This document shows, piece by piece, positions 1 to 9,976 of a stretch of 64,000 nt of DNA. Positions within the stretch are counted from its first letter, which is position 1. Every line of letters begins with the position of its first letter. Source of the stretch: Mastigias papua (Eukaryota; Cnidaria; Scyphozoa; Rhizostomeae; Mastigiidae); NCBI GenBank assembly GCA_964019165.1, contig OZ025272.1, forward strand, positions 8,822,993 through 8,886,992, written 5' to 3'. The notes below the pieces were generated by a model that was not told the DNA's origin, made no database searches, and worked only from the letters and a program-made list of their open reading frames with translations. The translations under genes were made by a program, and so were the position numbers.

Positions 1-443
1 TTGGAATTTTCCAGAAACTTCAATTAGCCGGGGGGGGGGGTCGGATTTATGCAATTACTTTGCTAAATTTGCGAAATTGCTTTAAGCCGTTCCGCCTCTC
101 ACTGCAGTTAATTGTTTTAGCAATTTTTGCATCGATATTTCAACAGTCAGTTAGGAAACTTCATAAAATAAACCGTTCTTACCAATTGAAATTATTCTTG
201 GTTCAGCTACCTTACGAACTGCGTCTTCCAAAATCTGTTAAAATTGATATCCTGGGGCCCCAATAAGCCCAAAGGGTTAAAAGAATTTTAAAAAATTAAT
301 GAATGGTGAGCGGCAATTAGGCACCATAAAGTAGCGATTATATAGAAACCAGGCTTTATAATATTATCGTAACTTTCTACTGGAACAATCATATGCATTG
401 TGACGAGTTCCATTTGTTATTCAATTAATTTATTTCCGTACAG

Positions 444-638
444 GTGAGGTTTTAATAGAGCCGTCAGATGGTTGGGCACTAAACACAAGTTTTACAATAT
501 CTGCTGGAAACGGATGGGGTGATGATGTGTCAAGTTTCGACATAGGATATGAAATACAAACCAAAAAAGGACTGAAGGAAGTAACATTGAAGTCACTCTC
601 TGCTGAGAGCTACATCGACGGAACACAACTGCCACCCG
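444..638 (+). CDS. Receptor exon: REJ-like segment
   Basis: The acceptor is CAG at 441-443. The first two bases complete a codon and the exon ends one base into a codon at a GTAGAG donor. The product carries a 'G-W-A-L-N-T-S-F-T-I-S-A' stretch and then 'GWGDD', the pattern that opens REJ/PKD-related repeats of polycystin-1 relatives. Confidence 0.75.
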
Positions 639-2665
639 GTAGAGACTTAATTAATCTTTTAATTCCTTACTTAAGTATCAAAGCTTTCTTTATGAGTATC
701 ACATCTTTCATTACTTGAAATATTGTATGGGATTCACGTTTGGCCTCTAGCCTAATAGGACTCCTTTATATAACTAGCCTGCTTCCTTCGAAAAGAGGCA
801 ACATTTTTGCCCAATAGCGATAAAAATCTATGTTTCAGATGTTCTTGAGCATGGAAGTAAGAGTTACATTCAAAGGTCAAAATATGACTACATGAATTCA
901 ATAGTAGCTATTTTGTATATGACAGAGAAAATATTAGACTGTACACAAAGGATCCTATGTGACAAAGGAAATGTTTGACTGTACACACAGACTTTGCGTA
1001 TATGAAGTAGTGCAGCGTAAATTTTGTATGAATGACCTTGTCAAATCAATTCGTAGGTGGACGGGAGAACAACCATACATTAAAAGCATTCATAAAAACA
1101 AGAAATCTGGATGGCTTAGAGGCAAAAGTGACAATAGATGTAAAAGTCCGAGAACCGAAAAAAATAAGTGACAAGGATCTGAGTGATGCGATTTCTCAAT
1201 TATCGCAGGCCGTGAACGAGCAGGACAACGAGAAAGCTCTCAGTATGCTACATAGCTTTTTGATAATGGATTTCCTGATTTTTCCACTGGAATTATATAC
1301 GTATATTACTACTCACTTTTTGGTGACTATTTGCATGGGAATTCTGAAGTATGGGGTATCGGAGGTAACACCCGACACTTTTCGCAGAACCGTCCGTAAC
1401 CCTTTGGCTTGGTAAAAGTGGCCATAATGATCGCACCTTGTGGATAATTAGGGTATTTTGCTCAAACTTCTTGGTAAATTCCTTTTGCGACACCCCCAAC
1501 TCAAGAGTCCTTTGGTACACCTCTGACTATCAGAATTTTCATACACTGATGAGTGTCGGACGAAAAAGCCTTTTCAGTACTGTATAGAATGTTTTCGCTT
1601 TTCCATTCAAAGTGACGCTTTTCTTTCACTTTGTCATAATCAGTATTTCAAAAATCTAATAACGAGAAAGTCAACTTCTCAGAAAATTATGATCTTGCAC
1701 AACATTGAGGATACTTGAGGATTTACCAATCAATTGATGGATTGTTTTCAATATGCTACCAAAAATATTTTCATATTTCAATTTAAATGTTATTCATTAA
1801 GGCGAAAATAACTTCTGTTCTGAATATAAGTGGCAGTTGCTTTGATAGCCAGTAAACTTTACCGTGAATCATCTGTTGTACTTCCTCTGGTTTCTGAAAG
1901 AAGCTATTCTATTTTCACAGGAAACATCCTTACACTCTCAGAAACAGCCAAACGTGCGCAGATTAATAGTACTGACCTAAATGAAAAGCTAACGGAACAG
2001 GTAGCTATCTCAGTATTATAAACAAATATAATTTGATTATCTCTTCAAAATTTTGCAATTAAAAGGGGTTGTAGTATTAATGAAAGGTAATTCTGATTTT
2101 ATGCAAAGTGATGAGAAGACTTTTTATAAGATATAATTTTGCCATTAATTTAAATTTTCAGCACGTTGAAACCAAGTGTCTAACAAAGATTGATGTTTCA
2201 AGTCACAATATTTGTTGACAATTTTTCATGTTTGTTAAGCTCTCCCTGTTTTCCTGCGTGACCTGTCCTACATTACTGTCCTGTTGAGAAACTAATAACT
2301 AAACTTTATTCCAGGCTATCACTATAATGTTACGAGTGGATGATTTAAAAGAATGCCTTGTAGCATTAGAATCAACAACCGAAAAGAGAGATAATAGTGG
2401 AGAAAATGGTACGGAGTCAGTGGGATTACAGGGACCAATGAGGGAGAAATTATCAAGAGTTATCGTCGAAAGTATCAGTGGCCGAGTTACTGCATCCTTT
2501 GCACCTGTAAGCTTTAATTTATCTACTGCAATTAGGTTGTATAGATTATATCTTCTTAAACAAAGAACTTTATAGGAAAGTTATAATGGAAAGAAATTTC
2601 CAAGGTGCATATGATTCTTTTTCATGCCTCTTCAATAATATTGAAAGTTATTCCTAAAGGAAATA

Positions 2666-2754
<89 letters not shown>

Positions 2755-5700
2755 TCACACATATATAATACAAACATACACTATTTATAATTTTATAATA
2801 TATACTATGTACATTGAGTGAATGATATATATTGTATAAACTATGCACATTTTACTCATGAAATACACTATAAGCATCTTAATGCATATTCTGAATACTG
2901 TTGAAAGCTCAATTCGAAACGTTGTAAACGTTTAAATTTTGCTCTTTATCTCTATTTATTTTTTACATGCATCTTAATGATTGTAGTTTTTGAATGTTAA
3001 TTTGCCATCTCCTACCAGGAAAGTAAAAGAAAGCGTAGAAGTGTTGAAAATTCTGCATCTCAAGATACTTTCACACCAAAGTCAAAGGAAGAGGTAAAGA
3101 TAGATAATTCTTAGTCCCATATTTCAAGCGTCTCGTGCACAAATCACTGCCCAAAATGTCTTGAAACACTTAAATTATTTTTGACTCATAGAGCAAACTC
3201 CCTCACTCCTTCCTCGGAACAATGTTGAATTAAATCAGGAATTACTTGCAGCAGACACACCAGTTTGCCTTCAAATAACATTCTGGCAACTAAGCTTTTA
3301 CTTCAACATTGTTTTAAGGGGACAGGGGATCACTAACCGAAACTGTGAAAGATGACACCGAAATTTCTAAAGTTTCTTAACTCTTTCTTTGTAGTTCTAA
3401 AAGTTTCTTAAATTTAGTACTAGCTTTCTTACGGACCCGTTTCTTATAAAAAAAATGGTGTATATTGGATATATTTCCATCACTTGAACGCTTATTGCAC
3501 TTGATCTCACTCTTGTACCTATTATTAGGAATTTTTTTCTAGGTTGATTCCACTATGGCTATATTTGATAATATCATTGAAGAGGAAGAACCTGGAAACT
3601 TGCAAGATAATATGAAAATGAATTTTACGAACACTGTCCCATTCCTTTTGCGATCTTTATGCGCCAGCACAGCTACAGTGAATGACTTCCTTGTGGCAAA
3701 GAGTAATTTATCAACCATACGCTCTAACCGATTGTCAGGACACACATTTGATACCAATTATGTCAACATTAGTGACCATATCAATGGGTCACTGCTGCTT
3801 CTTGGGTCATATATTAAAGAAAAGTATGAGGCATGGAATTGTTCTGGTAATGAGGAACTCTGCACTGAAGTTTGTATTGGATCAGTTTTGGTATGTTTCC
3901 ATAGAAGAATATTTCTAACTATACAGAGTAACATACATAACTCTAGAGTAATTCCATTTGAAATTGTACCAGGCTTATATCCCATATCGCTCAAATCAAA
4001 TGAAATTTGGCTCAACGAAAACCAATGCGGAGTTTAGCAACCTGGCCAAAGTTAAGGAGCCAATGCTTTGTTGTTCCCCCAATATCCGCTATTGAAATTA
4101 AGCCCGACCGTGCAATTTACGTTATCTCTGCGGCCATCTTGAAAGGCATTATCGGCAACGATTTCGTAATACCTTTGCAATTAGTTATCCGAGCACTTTG
4201 AGATACGGCATGTAACTACTTTTACATATGAGAAATTTGAAATTATAGTCAAAAATTACAAACAAATAAATAGTGAAAGTTATTTTGAATACAAAATATG
4301 AATCGCTGAAATTTAACTGTCATAAATGTAGTCAAATTGTTTGTTATTGCTCAAGCAGTGTACCTACTTTTCGTAACTGAGATCTTAGCAATATTGTAGT
4401 ACTTCCTTGGCGTACAAAATCATTCCAGTTTCTTGCGTTTTCATTAAGTTACGGTGCATTTTTCATTTTCAGTCATTTTCGCTTCTTGCATTACGATTTG
4501 ACGCTGGATGTCGAGACAGAAAGAACTTTCGTAAAACTAAACGTAATACGTTAGTCAGCAACAGTTTTGATAAAAATCGAGTTCACACAACAGAACGACG
4601 CATTGTGACAGTCTATACACATCTGAACAATTCACTTTTTGCCGTTTGTACGATATCTAAATTTATTTGGTATTTGCGGTCTCAAATATTCATCAGCTTT
4701 GGCGGGAAATTCGAATAGCTTTCTGACGTCATCTCTAGTATCTTGAAGCAAAACAATTTCCTAACATAAATGAGTTATGCCTACAAGAACTGTCAAATTT
4801 TCAAATTTTTTAACAATATACAATAAAGAATAGACTGTCATAGAGAAAACTGGAGCCCTGGCCGGTCATCATCATTCGATTGTGACAGGACTTTGTAAGA
4901 CTCTGTGGAAGGCCAAAACATTTAGTCTGTGAGGAAAAAGAAACGTTTGTTTTTTAAAGAAATAATGTTTAGGAAGCGGTTTTTACAACACAGATTACAC
5001 AGATACGCATTGGGATTGACTAAACTTGTGAGGATATAATGACACATGCTTCACATGATCTATCATGTTGGCAGCTAGAGTAGAGCAGTGGAAAAGGGAC
5101 ATTTAGTGCGATAGAAGGGGGATTTCTAAAGCCCCGTATCTTCTGCATGGTAACAGAAACCAAGCTGATTATACACATTTCTGTAATACTATGGCAGTAC
5201 TTTGAAGCGATTAAATAAACTTTCCAATGCAACTTGAGGGACTGTAGAAAGTCTGAGTTATGTTAGGCAAGTTTTTCAACCCTGAAGTTTTGGCAACCTT
5301 TGTTTTATTCTGATTTAGCTAAAAAGGAGTATAAAAGGCAACAGTTTTGACTTCATTTCTGAACTTTTCATTCAAAAATTAGGTCAGATATCAAATTTTG
5401 TGAATTACATTTGAACGCAGCAAAAAATATTGTTAGATTTATGTTAGTGCAGGCATTCCAGCGTTCTGCATGACCTATAGAAGATTAGAAGATGCCTAAT
5501 TTTTGACAGGCCATATCCAATGAAATACTGGCAATTGTAGAGAAATTCAAAATGAAAAAGATGTGGCCAACTTTCGCATGGAATTACGCTCTATTGAAAT
5601 ACCATATCAAAATAGTGTATTCCTTGACAAACAGTAGTTAGTGCTCAAACCAGGCACGTTACAACAGAAATTCCCTGTCATATTTAATATTCAATGTCGA

Positions 5701-8700
5701 CACACCTGTGAATAAAGGAACCCCATATTAACTAGGAAAGTATAGATAATCCTTTAGGTGGCTTGATCTTTAGTTATCAAGGGTATATATCTGATAGGAC
5801 GTTACAATGTATAGGGAAGATCCCTTTGAATTACTGTGAATTCAAACTCAGTAATAGACTAGTAGCACAACCATAGAGTTATAACAAAACAATTTTGACT
5901 TCTATGTCAGTGCCATTTGCGCTTCCTTGAGGTAATTACCCGCCCTAAACTCCCTTGAGACCAGCGACCATGTTATGCAGTATTTCAATGCATATTTTAA
6001 TATCTACAACACAACAAATGACTTCAAATCCATTTCATTGGTTGTTCTGTGTAACCAAATTTGGAAAGTTTAGCATAATGTTTTGCTTGCCCAGTTACTA
6101 GAGGCTTTGTCTGCTAATCAAATACAAACCACACGATTTGCACAGAGTATAGCTACAATACTGTAAATCCAATTTACTGTATTTCTCACAATGTATATGA
6201 TAATATTTCAGTATCATCATCACATGTTTGTTGGTGAATCTGAGGGCAGAATCTCTGACATTGCGAGCACGATGTTGATTCATCCTGAAACTCACAAGAT
6301 TGAAAATGTGGGAGCAATGGCAAGTTCTCTGACATACAAGATGCCGCTGAAAGAAGTGCCTGATTCACATCATACCGTTGAGGTAGCACATTAAAACATA
6401 ATTATAGCAGTGCTCATCTCTGACAAAATATTGAATTGTATTATTTTCACTCTGCAAACCGACCCATGAGCAGTAACACAACCGACTTAGGCTTGAGTTA
6501 GAGCAGCTCCTAAGGACCTGAAAGCTGTTTGAAGCACCAAAGGGCCCCTCAGAAGTTTTCAAGGGACAGGTTTCTTACATTTATTGATGTAAAAAAGTAT
6601 TTGATAAGCCAATGACCCTCAACTCACAGGCCGCCAATTATTGCTTCTTTTCTCCTTTAGTAATATCAGCCCATATTCGTCATTTTGTCTAGATTTGGGA
6701 CGAGAATTTTTAGCTTGTAACGGCTCTCCGCAAAACTTCTTAAGGATCCCATGCCATTATCTTACGCCACTGACCATTTGTAAACTAGTTCGAAACATTG
6801 AAATTCTATTAAAAGAAGATTTAGTTGTAGTTAGATTTATATAAAAAAAATGCAAATGATAAAAATTTTGTATTTTGAACTTTTCCATTGCTTAGATACA
6901 TTCATTATAACCCTCCGGCTCCTCTAAATCACATCTTGTAGCCACAAGCTCCAATTTTAGTTTTGTATTTTCCACTTAAGTGCAGAGTATGGAATTCTGC
7001 TGGATCAAACTGGACAAAAGATGGTTGCAATACTTCGTATTCCGGTGGAGGCAATGCGAGCTGCCATTGCTCGGTTCTTGGTAATGTAACAATTTTCAAG
7101 GTGGCACTGCCAGTGATCACTACCCTATTTCCACCCATAGCAACAACTGGTAAGTCATCATCTCTCTTTGATTCGCTATGCTACGAGAAGAGGGTGGGAG
7201 AATCGTCATAATTGCAAAATATTTTGTAGTTTTGGAAGTACTAAAGAAATATTTTATACCTTATTAATTTTTGGAGAGCATTATCTGCCTATGAGAACTA
7301 AGTCTAAAATCGCTCTCAAAGTATTTTTTTATCAACTGCTCATTGAAATTTAGGTGCACCAGAACACCATTATTTTTACTAGTAGCTTTGCTCTTGATTT
7401 TCTTGACGCTTTTGAGTTGTTACAGATGTTTGGATGCTTATATTTGAAGGCAGTTTGTAAACGAGAGGAGAGATTAAATGAGGAGGATGTTAGTTTTGAG
7501 TGTCAACTTGTATGAAAAATATATTTAGACTTTGGAATTCGTTCATTAGTAATAGACTATCATTAGACTTCCTCAATGATATCATATCAAGAGGCACGGT
7601 TTGCATATTTTTTGAATATATTTCACAGGCTCTTTTAGTTCCCTTGTCTTGTACGAGCAATACTGTTTGCCAACGATTTGCTCAGCCACCTTAGCACCTC
7701 CTTATTTCTTTAATATGTGAAAAGCTTTTCTGAATCATCAGCAGCCAATAGAGGATATTTCAGTATTTAGAACGTGGAATATCATTGAGGGTATCAAGCC
7801 AAAACTCTATGCAGGACTACTATGAGGATGGATAGTAACAACAATGATGATAATGTGCTGTTTGTACTGGGTGATTTTACCTGCAACATCGCAATAAGCT
7901 GCTCCCAACAAGAAATCAACTTACTTGAAGATAATAAGAATTGTCTAGCCATAGACTTTAGTGTAAACAATTAGTATAGAAAGTTAATGATTCTGTAAAT
8001 ACCATAAAGATCTCCTTCAAATACCGCAAGCAGTGATCTATGCAAAAACTACACTAAAAGACGTACAAGGAGCCATCTACAAAAGTGAAAATCATTAGCT
8101 AATTCTTTCACTGCTACACCATTAGATAAAGGATCTTTTTTGCATTCAGGGTCTTCTTCGACAACGCAGCAAAGCACTCAGGGTAATAGCTCATCAGTTG
8201 CTCCTACCCAGTCGTCAACCAAAGGAACCACAACTACATCATCTGTCTCACCGTCGTCTATTGAGGTACGTAGGAGTTTGAACTTCAACTAAATATTATA
8301 GAGAGGTTAATGCTGTTTGTAGAAGCAAATCATAACTTGAATTGCTATTGAAGCATATTATAAAGTCTACACAAACTACTTCCAACTACTTATTTACATC
8401 TAAGCCAACCAATTTATTTTATCTGGGATATTTTTCTATTGTATGTATATTTACAAAAAATGTGCATCATGACTCTTTGGTGTACAGAGTTTGTTGGCAA
8501 AATATTCTTAGATATAATGATACACTCAATGAAAAGAATGGAGAAATATTGGCTACCTGCCCTAAGGATCTAATTTACTCAAATTTTTGCTTAAATTTGT
8601 GTGATTTTAACAGGGACGTAGGAACCGGGGGCCCAGAGGGGCCGTGGCCCCCCCACTTTTTAGCAATGCAAAATTGCCCCTTTGAAGCCCAAACTGGGCG

Positions 8701-9676
8701 TGGTAATGTGCCCATTTTAGGACTTGGCCCCCCACTTTTTAGATGTTTCTTGCGTCCCTGGATTTTAATGCAGGAACCATTTACTCACTGATATATTTAC
8801 AATAAAATTAGCAAAGCATTGAAAAAAATTGATATATGCAATTCGAAATCAAATCCATTTGTATATTTGGTATTTTAAGATTCCTATCTCATATCGAGTT
8901 ATGTACTATATTTCCATAAAACATGAGATATCAGTAAAGTCATCCTTGTTTCACAGGTATCTTTCAGCTTTCCTGTGAAATACAGTGACTTTGCAAGTAA
9001 AGCTACTGAGTTAAAGACCGCAATTATCGATATGTTAGCAAGTAAACTGAGTATATCAAAAAGTCGCATCGTGAATCTGCAAATCAAATCTGGCAGCATA
9101 ATTGTAACTTTCACGCTCCTTGGCAACGATGGCCATAGCGGTGAGATGAATGTTAATGATCTGCAAAACACATTGACAGCCCTGGCATCAAATGGATCTC
9201 TGAGTCTTACATTTGATGGTGTAACTATGACTGCTGACGCAGCAAGCCTCAGATTCTCGATCCTAACTACAACTGTGCAAGCACCAACAACAAAGATTCC
9301 ACCGCCGGAAAAATCCAAGTCCTCTAAAACGGTGGTTATTATTGTATCCGTGTGTGTTGCAGTTGTCATCATTATAGCCATAGTCGCTGCAGTATGGTAC
9401 TTTCAAGTTAAAAAGAAGCGAGCTAAGAACTTGGAGAAGAACACTCCATTTGGCTCTACAGTGCCATTTGCAGACGACATAAGACTACAGGAACGTTCAA
9501 TCGCATCGCAAGAACATCTTGGTTTTAATAATAAGGGGAGTTTAGATTCTCCAGAACCGGTGAAGAAACCCCTGACGGGGTCAAATGAGCTTGATGCTCC
9601 ATTGACAAGTACCACAACACCCGTTGAAACTAGACCTGATCCATCACCAACATTTGCCAATGACTATGGTAAGTAG
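444..9676 (+). CDS. REJ/GPS/SEA-type single-pass membrane receptor, 3' part (10 exons)
   Basis: This is the C-terminal 763 residues of a large extracellular receptor-like protein; the 5' end is outside the window. Exons 444-638, 1057-1242, 1921-2000, 2315-2506, 3019-3093, 3543-3890, 6212-6382, 6942-7149, 8150-8265 and 8957-9676 join in one frame with GT-AG boundaries. In order they encode a REJ-like stretch (the WALNTSFTISAG and GWGDD region), a GAIN-like region, a GPS motif, a Ser/Thr linker, a SEA-like module, a membrane helix (about residues 649-673) followed by KKKR, and a tail of about 90 residues. REJ plus GPS is typical of polycystin-1 and sperm egg-jelly receptors, but this protein has one span rather than eleven. 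Function is unproven; ligand binding or adhesion at the cell surface is an inference. The stop at 9674-9676 overlaps a good splice donor, so the true end may lie further on. Confidence 0.85.
1057..1242 (+). CDS. Receptor exon: continuation of REJ-like region
   Basis: The acceptor is TAG at 1054-1056. The reading frame joins the previous exon through a split Gly codon. The product ends in an acidic, helix-prone stretch (ISDKDLSDAISQLSQAV). The GTATGC donor leaves one base, matched by the next exon. The open frame runs past this donor to 1415 without similarity to the rest, which supports splicing here. Confidence 0.75.
1552..1610. repeat. Single arm of a short palindromic element
   Basis: The segment starting GAGTGTCGGACGAAAAAG matches, over about 55 bases with several mismatches, the arms of the palindromic element at 56.1 kb. 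No second arm is clear here, so it looks like a half copy in a receptor intron. Confidence 0.5.
1921..2000 (+). CDS. Receptor exon (26-27 residues)
   Basis: This short exon lies between a TTCACAG acceptor and a GTAGCT donor. The phase (2 bases in, 0 out) fits both neighbours. It encodes a helical segment, ILTLSETAKRAQINSTDLNE, with one N-glycosylation sequon (NST). Confidence 0.7.
2315..2506 (+). CDS. Receptor exon (64 residues)
   Basis: The exon is in phase 0 at both ends, with a CCAG acceptor and a GTAAGC donor. It encodes a hydrophilic segment with a lone Cys and the helical run REKLSRVIVESISGRV. The position, upstream of the GPS, suggests part of a GAIN-like fold; this is inferred from position only. 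Confidence 0.75.
2669..2752. repeat. (CA)n microsatellite
   Basis: An uninterrupted CA run of about 42 units in a receptor intron, followed by AT-rich DNA. Confidence 0.98.
2898..2933 (+). other. Degenerate hammerhead-like motif
   Basis: CTGTTGA (the hammerhead core has CTGANGA) is followed after 11 bases by GAAACGTT, a three-base loop and AACGTT. The last part forms a perfect five-pair stem III with a T in the position after it. Core base A6 is changed and stem II is poor, so activity is unlikely. It lies about 150 bases after the (CA)n tract. Confidence 0.3.
3019..3093 (+). CDS. Receptor exon with polybasic KRKRR site
   Basis: This 25-residue exon is in phase 0 at both ends. It begins E-S-K-R-K-R-R-S-V-E, which matches the furin-type pattern R/K-x-K/R-R followed by Ser. 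The rest is polar and low in structure. Cleavage is a prediction from the motif alone. Confidence 0.75.
3543..3890 (+). CDS. Receptor exon (116 residues), GAIN-like region
   Basis: The acceptor is CTAG after a T-run and the donor is GTATGT. It encodes 116 residues with four Cys, three of them clustered near the end (C-S-G-N-E-E-L-C-T-E-V-C), and several NxS/T sequons. Such a Cys cluster shortly before a GPS is seen in polycystin-like ectodomains. An open frame of the same strand continues past the donor to 4037, but phase and content favour splicing. Confidence 0.8.
3891..6211. other. Receptor intron 6, no gene recognised
   Basis: This is the longest intron of the receptor gene. Short open frames occur (for example 4007-4201 and 4407-4718) but none has recognisable domains or good splice context. 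I see no repeat signature. Confidence 0.5.
6212..6382 (+). CDS. Receptor exon (57 residues) before the GPS exon
   Basis: The acceptor is TTTCAG and the donor GTAGCA, phase 0 at both ends. The product begins Y-H-H-H-M-F-V-G and reads as alternating beta-strand-like segments leading into the GPS exon, as expected for the C-terminal part of a GAIN domain. Confidence 0.75.
6942..7149 (+). CDS. Receptor exon: GPS motif with altered cleavage tripeptide
   Basis: This is the strongest domain match in the gene. It has two Trp and four Cys spaced as in a GPS: C430-x2-W433, W440, C445, then C457-x-C459 (numbering from the first residue in the window). In the family the tripeptide H-L-T/S follows the last Cys after one residue; here it reads V-L-G, so the general base His and the nucleophile Thr/Ser are both absent. 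The start at 6942 (after GTAG) is the acceptor that keeps phase with the preceding exon. Confidence 0.85.
7800..7975 (+). pseudogene. Possible LINE endonuclease fragment
   Basis: One frame reads VLFVLGDFTCNIA followed by EINLLED. This resembles the GDFN box of AP-type endonucleases in non-LTR retrotransposons. It is short and has no other conserved box, so this is a weak call within a receptor intron. Confidence 0.3.
8150..8265 (+). CDS. Receptor exon: Ser/Thr/Gln-rich linker
   Basis: This 39-residue exon is almost entirely Ser, Thr, Gln, Pro and Gly (for example SSSTTQQSTQGNSSS), typical of an O-glycosylated stalk. It sits between the GPS and the SEA-like module and joins both neighbours in phase. 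The acceptor is TTCAG and the donor GTACGT. Confidence 0.8.
8611..8760. mobile_element. 150-bp hAT-like MITE with perfect 8-bp target duplication
   Basis: The ends are CAGGGACGTAGGAA and, on the other strand, CAGGGACGCAAGAAAC, so they are imperfect terminal inverted repeats. The element is flanked on both sides by the same 8 bases, GATTTTAA (8603-8610 and 8761-8768). Eight-base duplications are the mark of hAT transposases. The interior is G/C-rich with two CCCCCCACTTTTTAG blocks and has no coding capacity. It sits in the last receptor intron. Confidence 0.85.
8957..9676 (+). CDS. Receptor exon: SEA-like module, transmembrane helix, cytoplasmic tail
   Basis: The exon begins with a roughly 100-residue SEA-like module (an amphipathic helix, then SGSIIVTFTLL and GSLSLTFDG strands). 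A Pro-rich stretch follows, then a hydrophobic helix (TVVIIVSVCVAVVIIIAIVA) and the stop-transfer KKKRAK. The tail is rich in Ser, Thr and Pro and ends NDYGK. The last codons read TAT-GGT-AAG-TAG, so a GTAAGT donor is embedded at 9669. Whether the protein stops here or is spliced on cannot be settled from this sequence. Confidence 0.88.
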   Translation, partial: VSFSFPVKYSDFASKATELKTAIIDMLASKLSISKSRIVNLQIKSGSIIVTFTLLGNDGHSGEMNVNDLQNTLTALASNGSLSLTFDGVTMTADAASLRFSILTTTVQAPTTKIPPPEKSKSSKTVVIIVSVCVAVVIIIAIVAAVWYFQVKKKRAKNLEKNTPFGSTVPFADDIRLQERSIASQEHLGFNNKGSLDSPEPVKKPLTGSNELDAPLTSTTTPVETRPDPSPTFANDYGK

Positions 9677-9965
9677 AGCATATTTTCAAGTTACCGTTCA
9701 CAATATCATTCTTCATAAGCATATTTTAACAACCTTAAGTCTTTAATATTTCATTTTGCTACTAAAAGCTAATCTCGATACTCTTTGAGATAGAATATAT
9801 TCTTCATTGTATAAATCATAAGATAAGCTAGCATCTTTTCATTTTATGAATAATGTTTGGAACCATCTATGGATGTGCTCAATACCAACGTCTAGAACTT
9901 CGTTTTTACCTCCATCGATTTAACATTTGACAAATAACTCATTTGTAACTGGTTCCAGTCTCTAA

Positions 9966-9972
9966 AATAAAA
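9966..9972 (+). promoter_or_regulatory. Candidate poly(A) signal for the receptor gene
   Basis: An AATAAA hexamer lies about 290 bases after the TAG stop of the receptor gene. It fits transcription ending here if the last exon is the true terminal one. Confidence 0.35.
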
Positions 9973-9976
9973 AAAT

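Noticed and set aside
1545..1575. CTGATGA...GACGAAAAAG as a complete hammerhead
   Set aside because: Stem II has only two pairs, there is no stem III or cleavage triplet, and the sequence is explained as an arm of the palindromic element seen at 56.1 kb.
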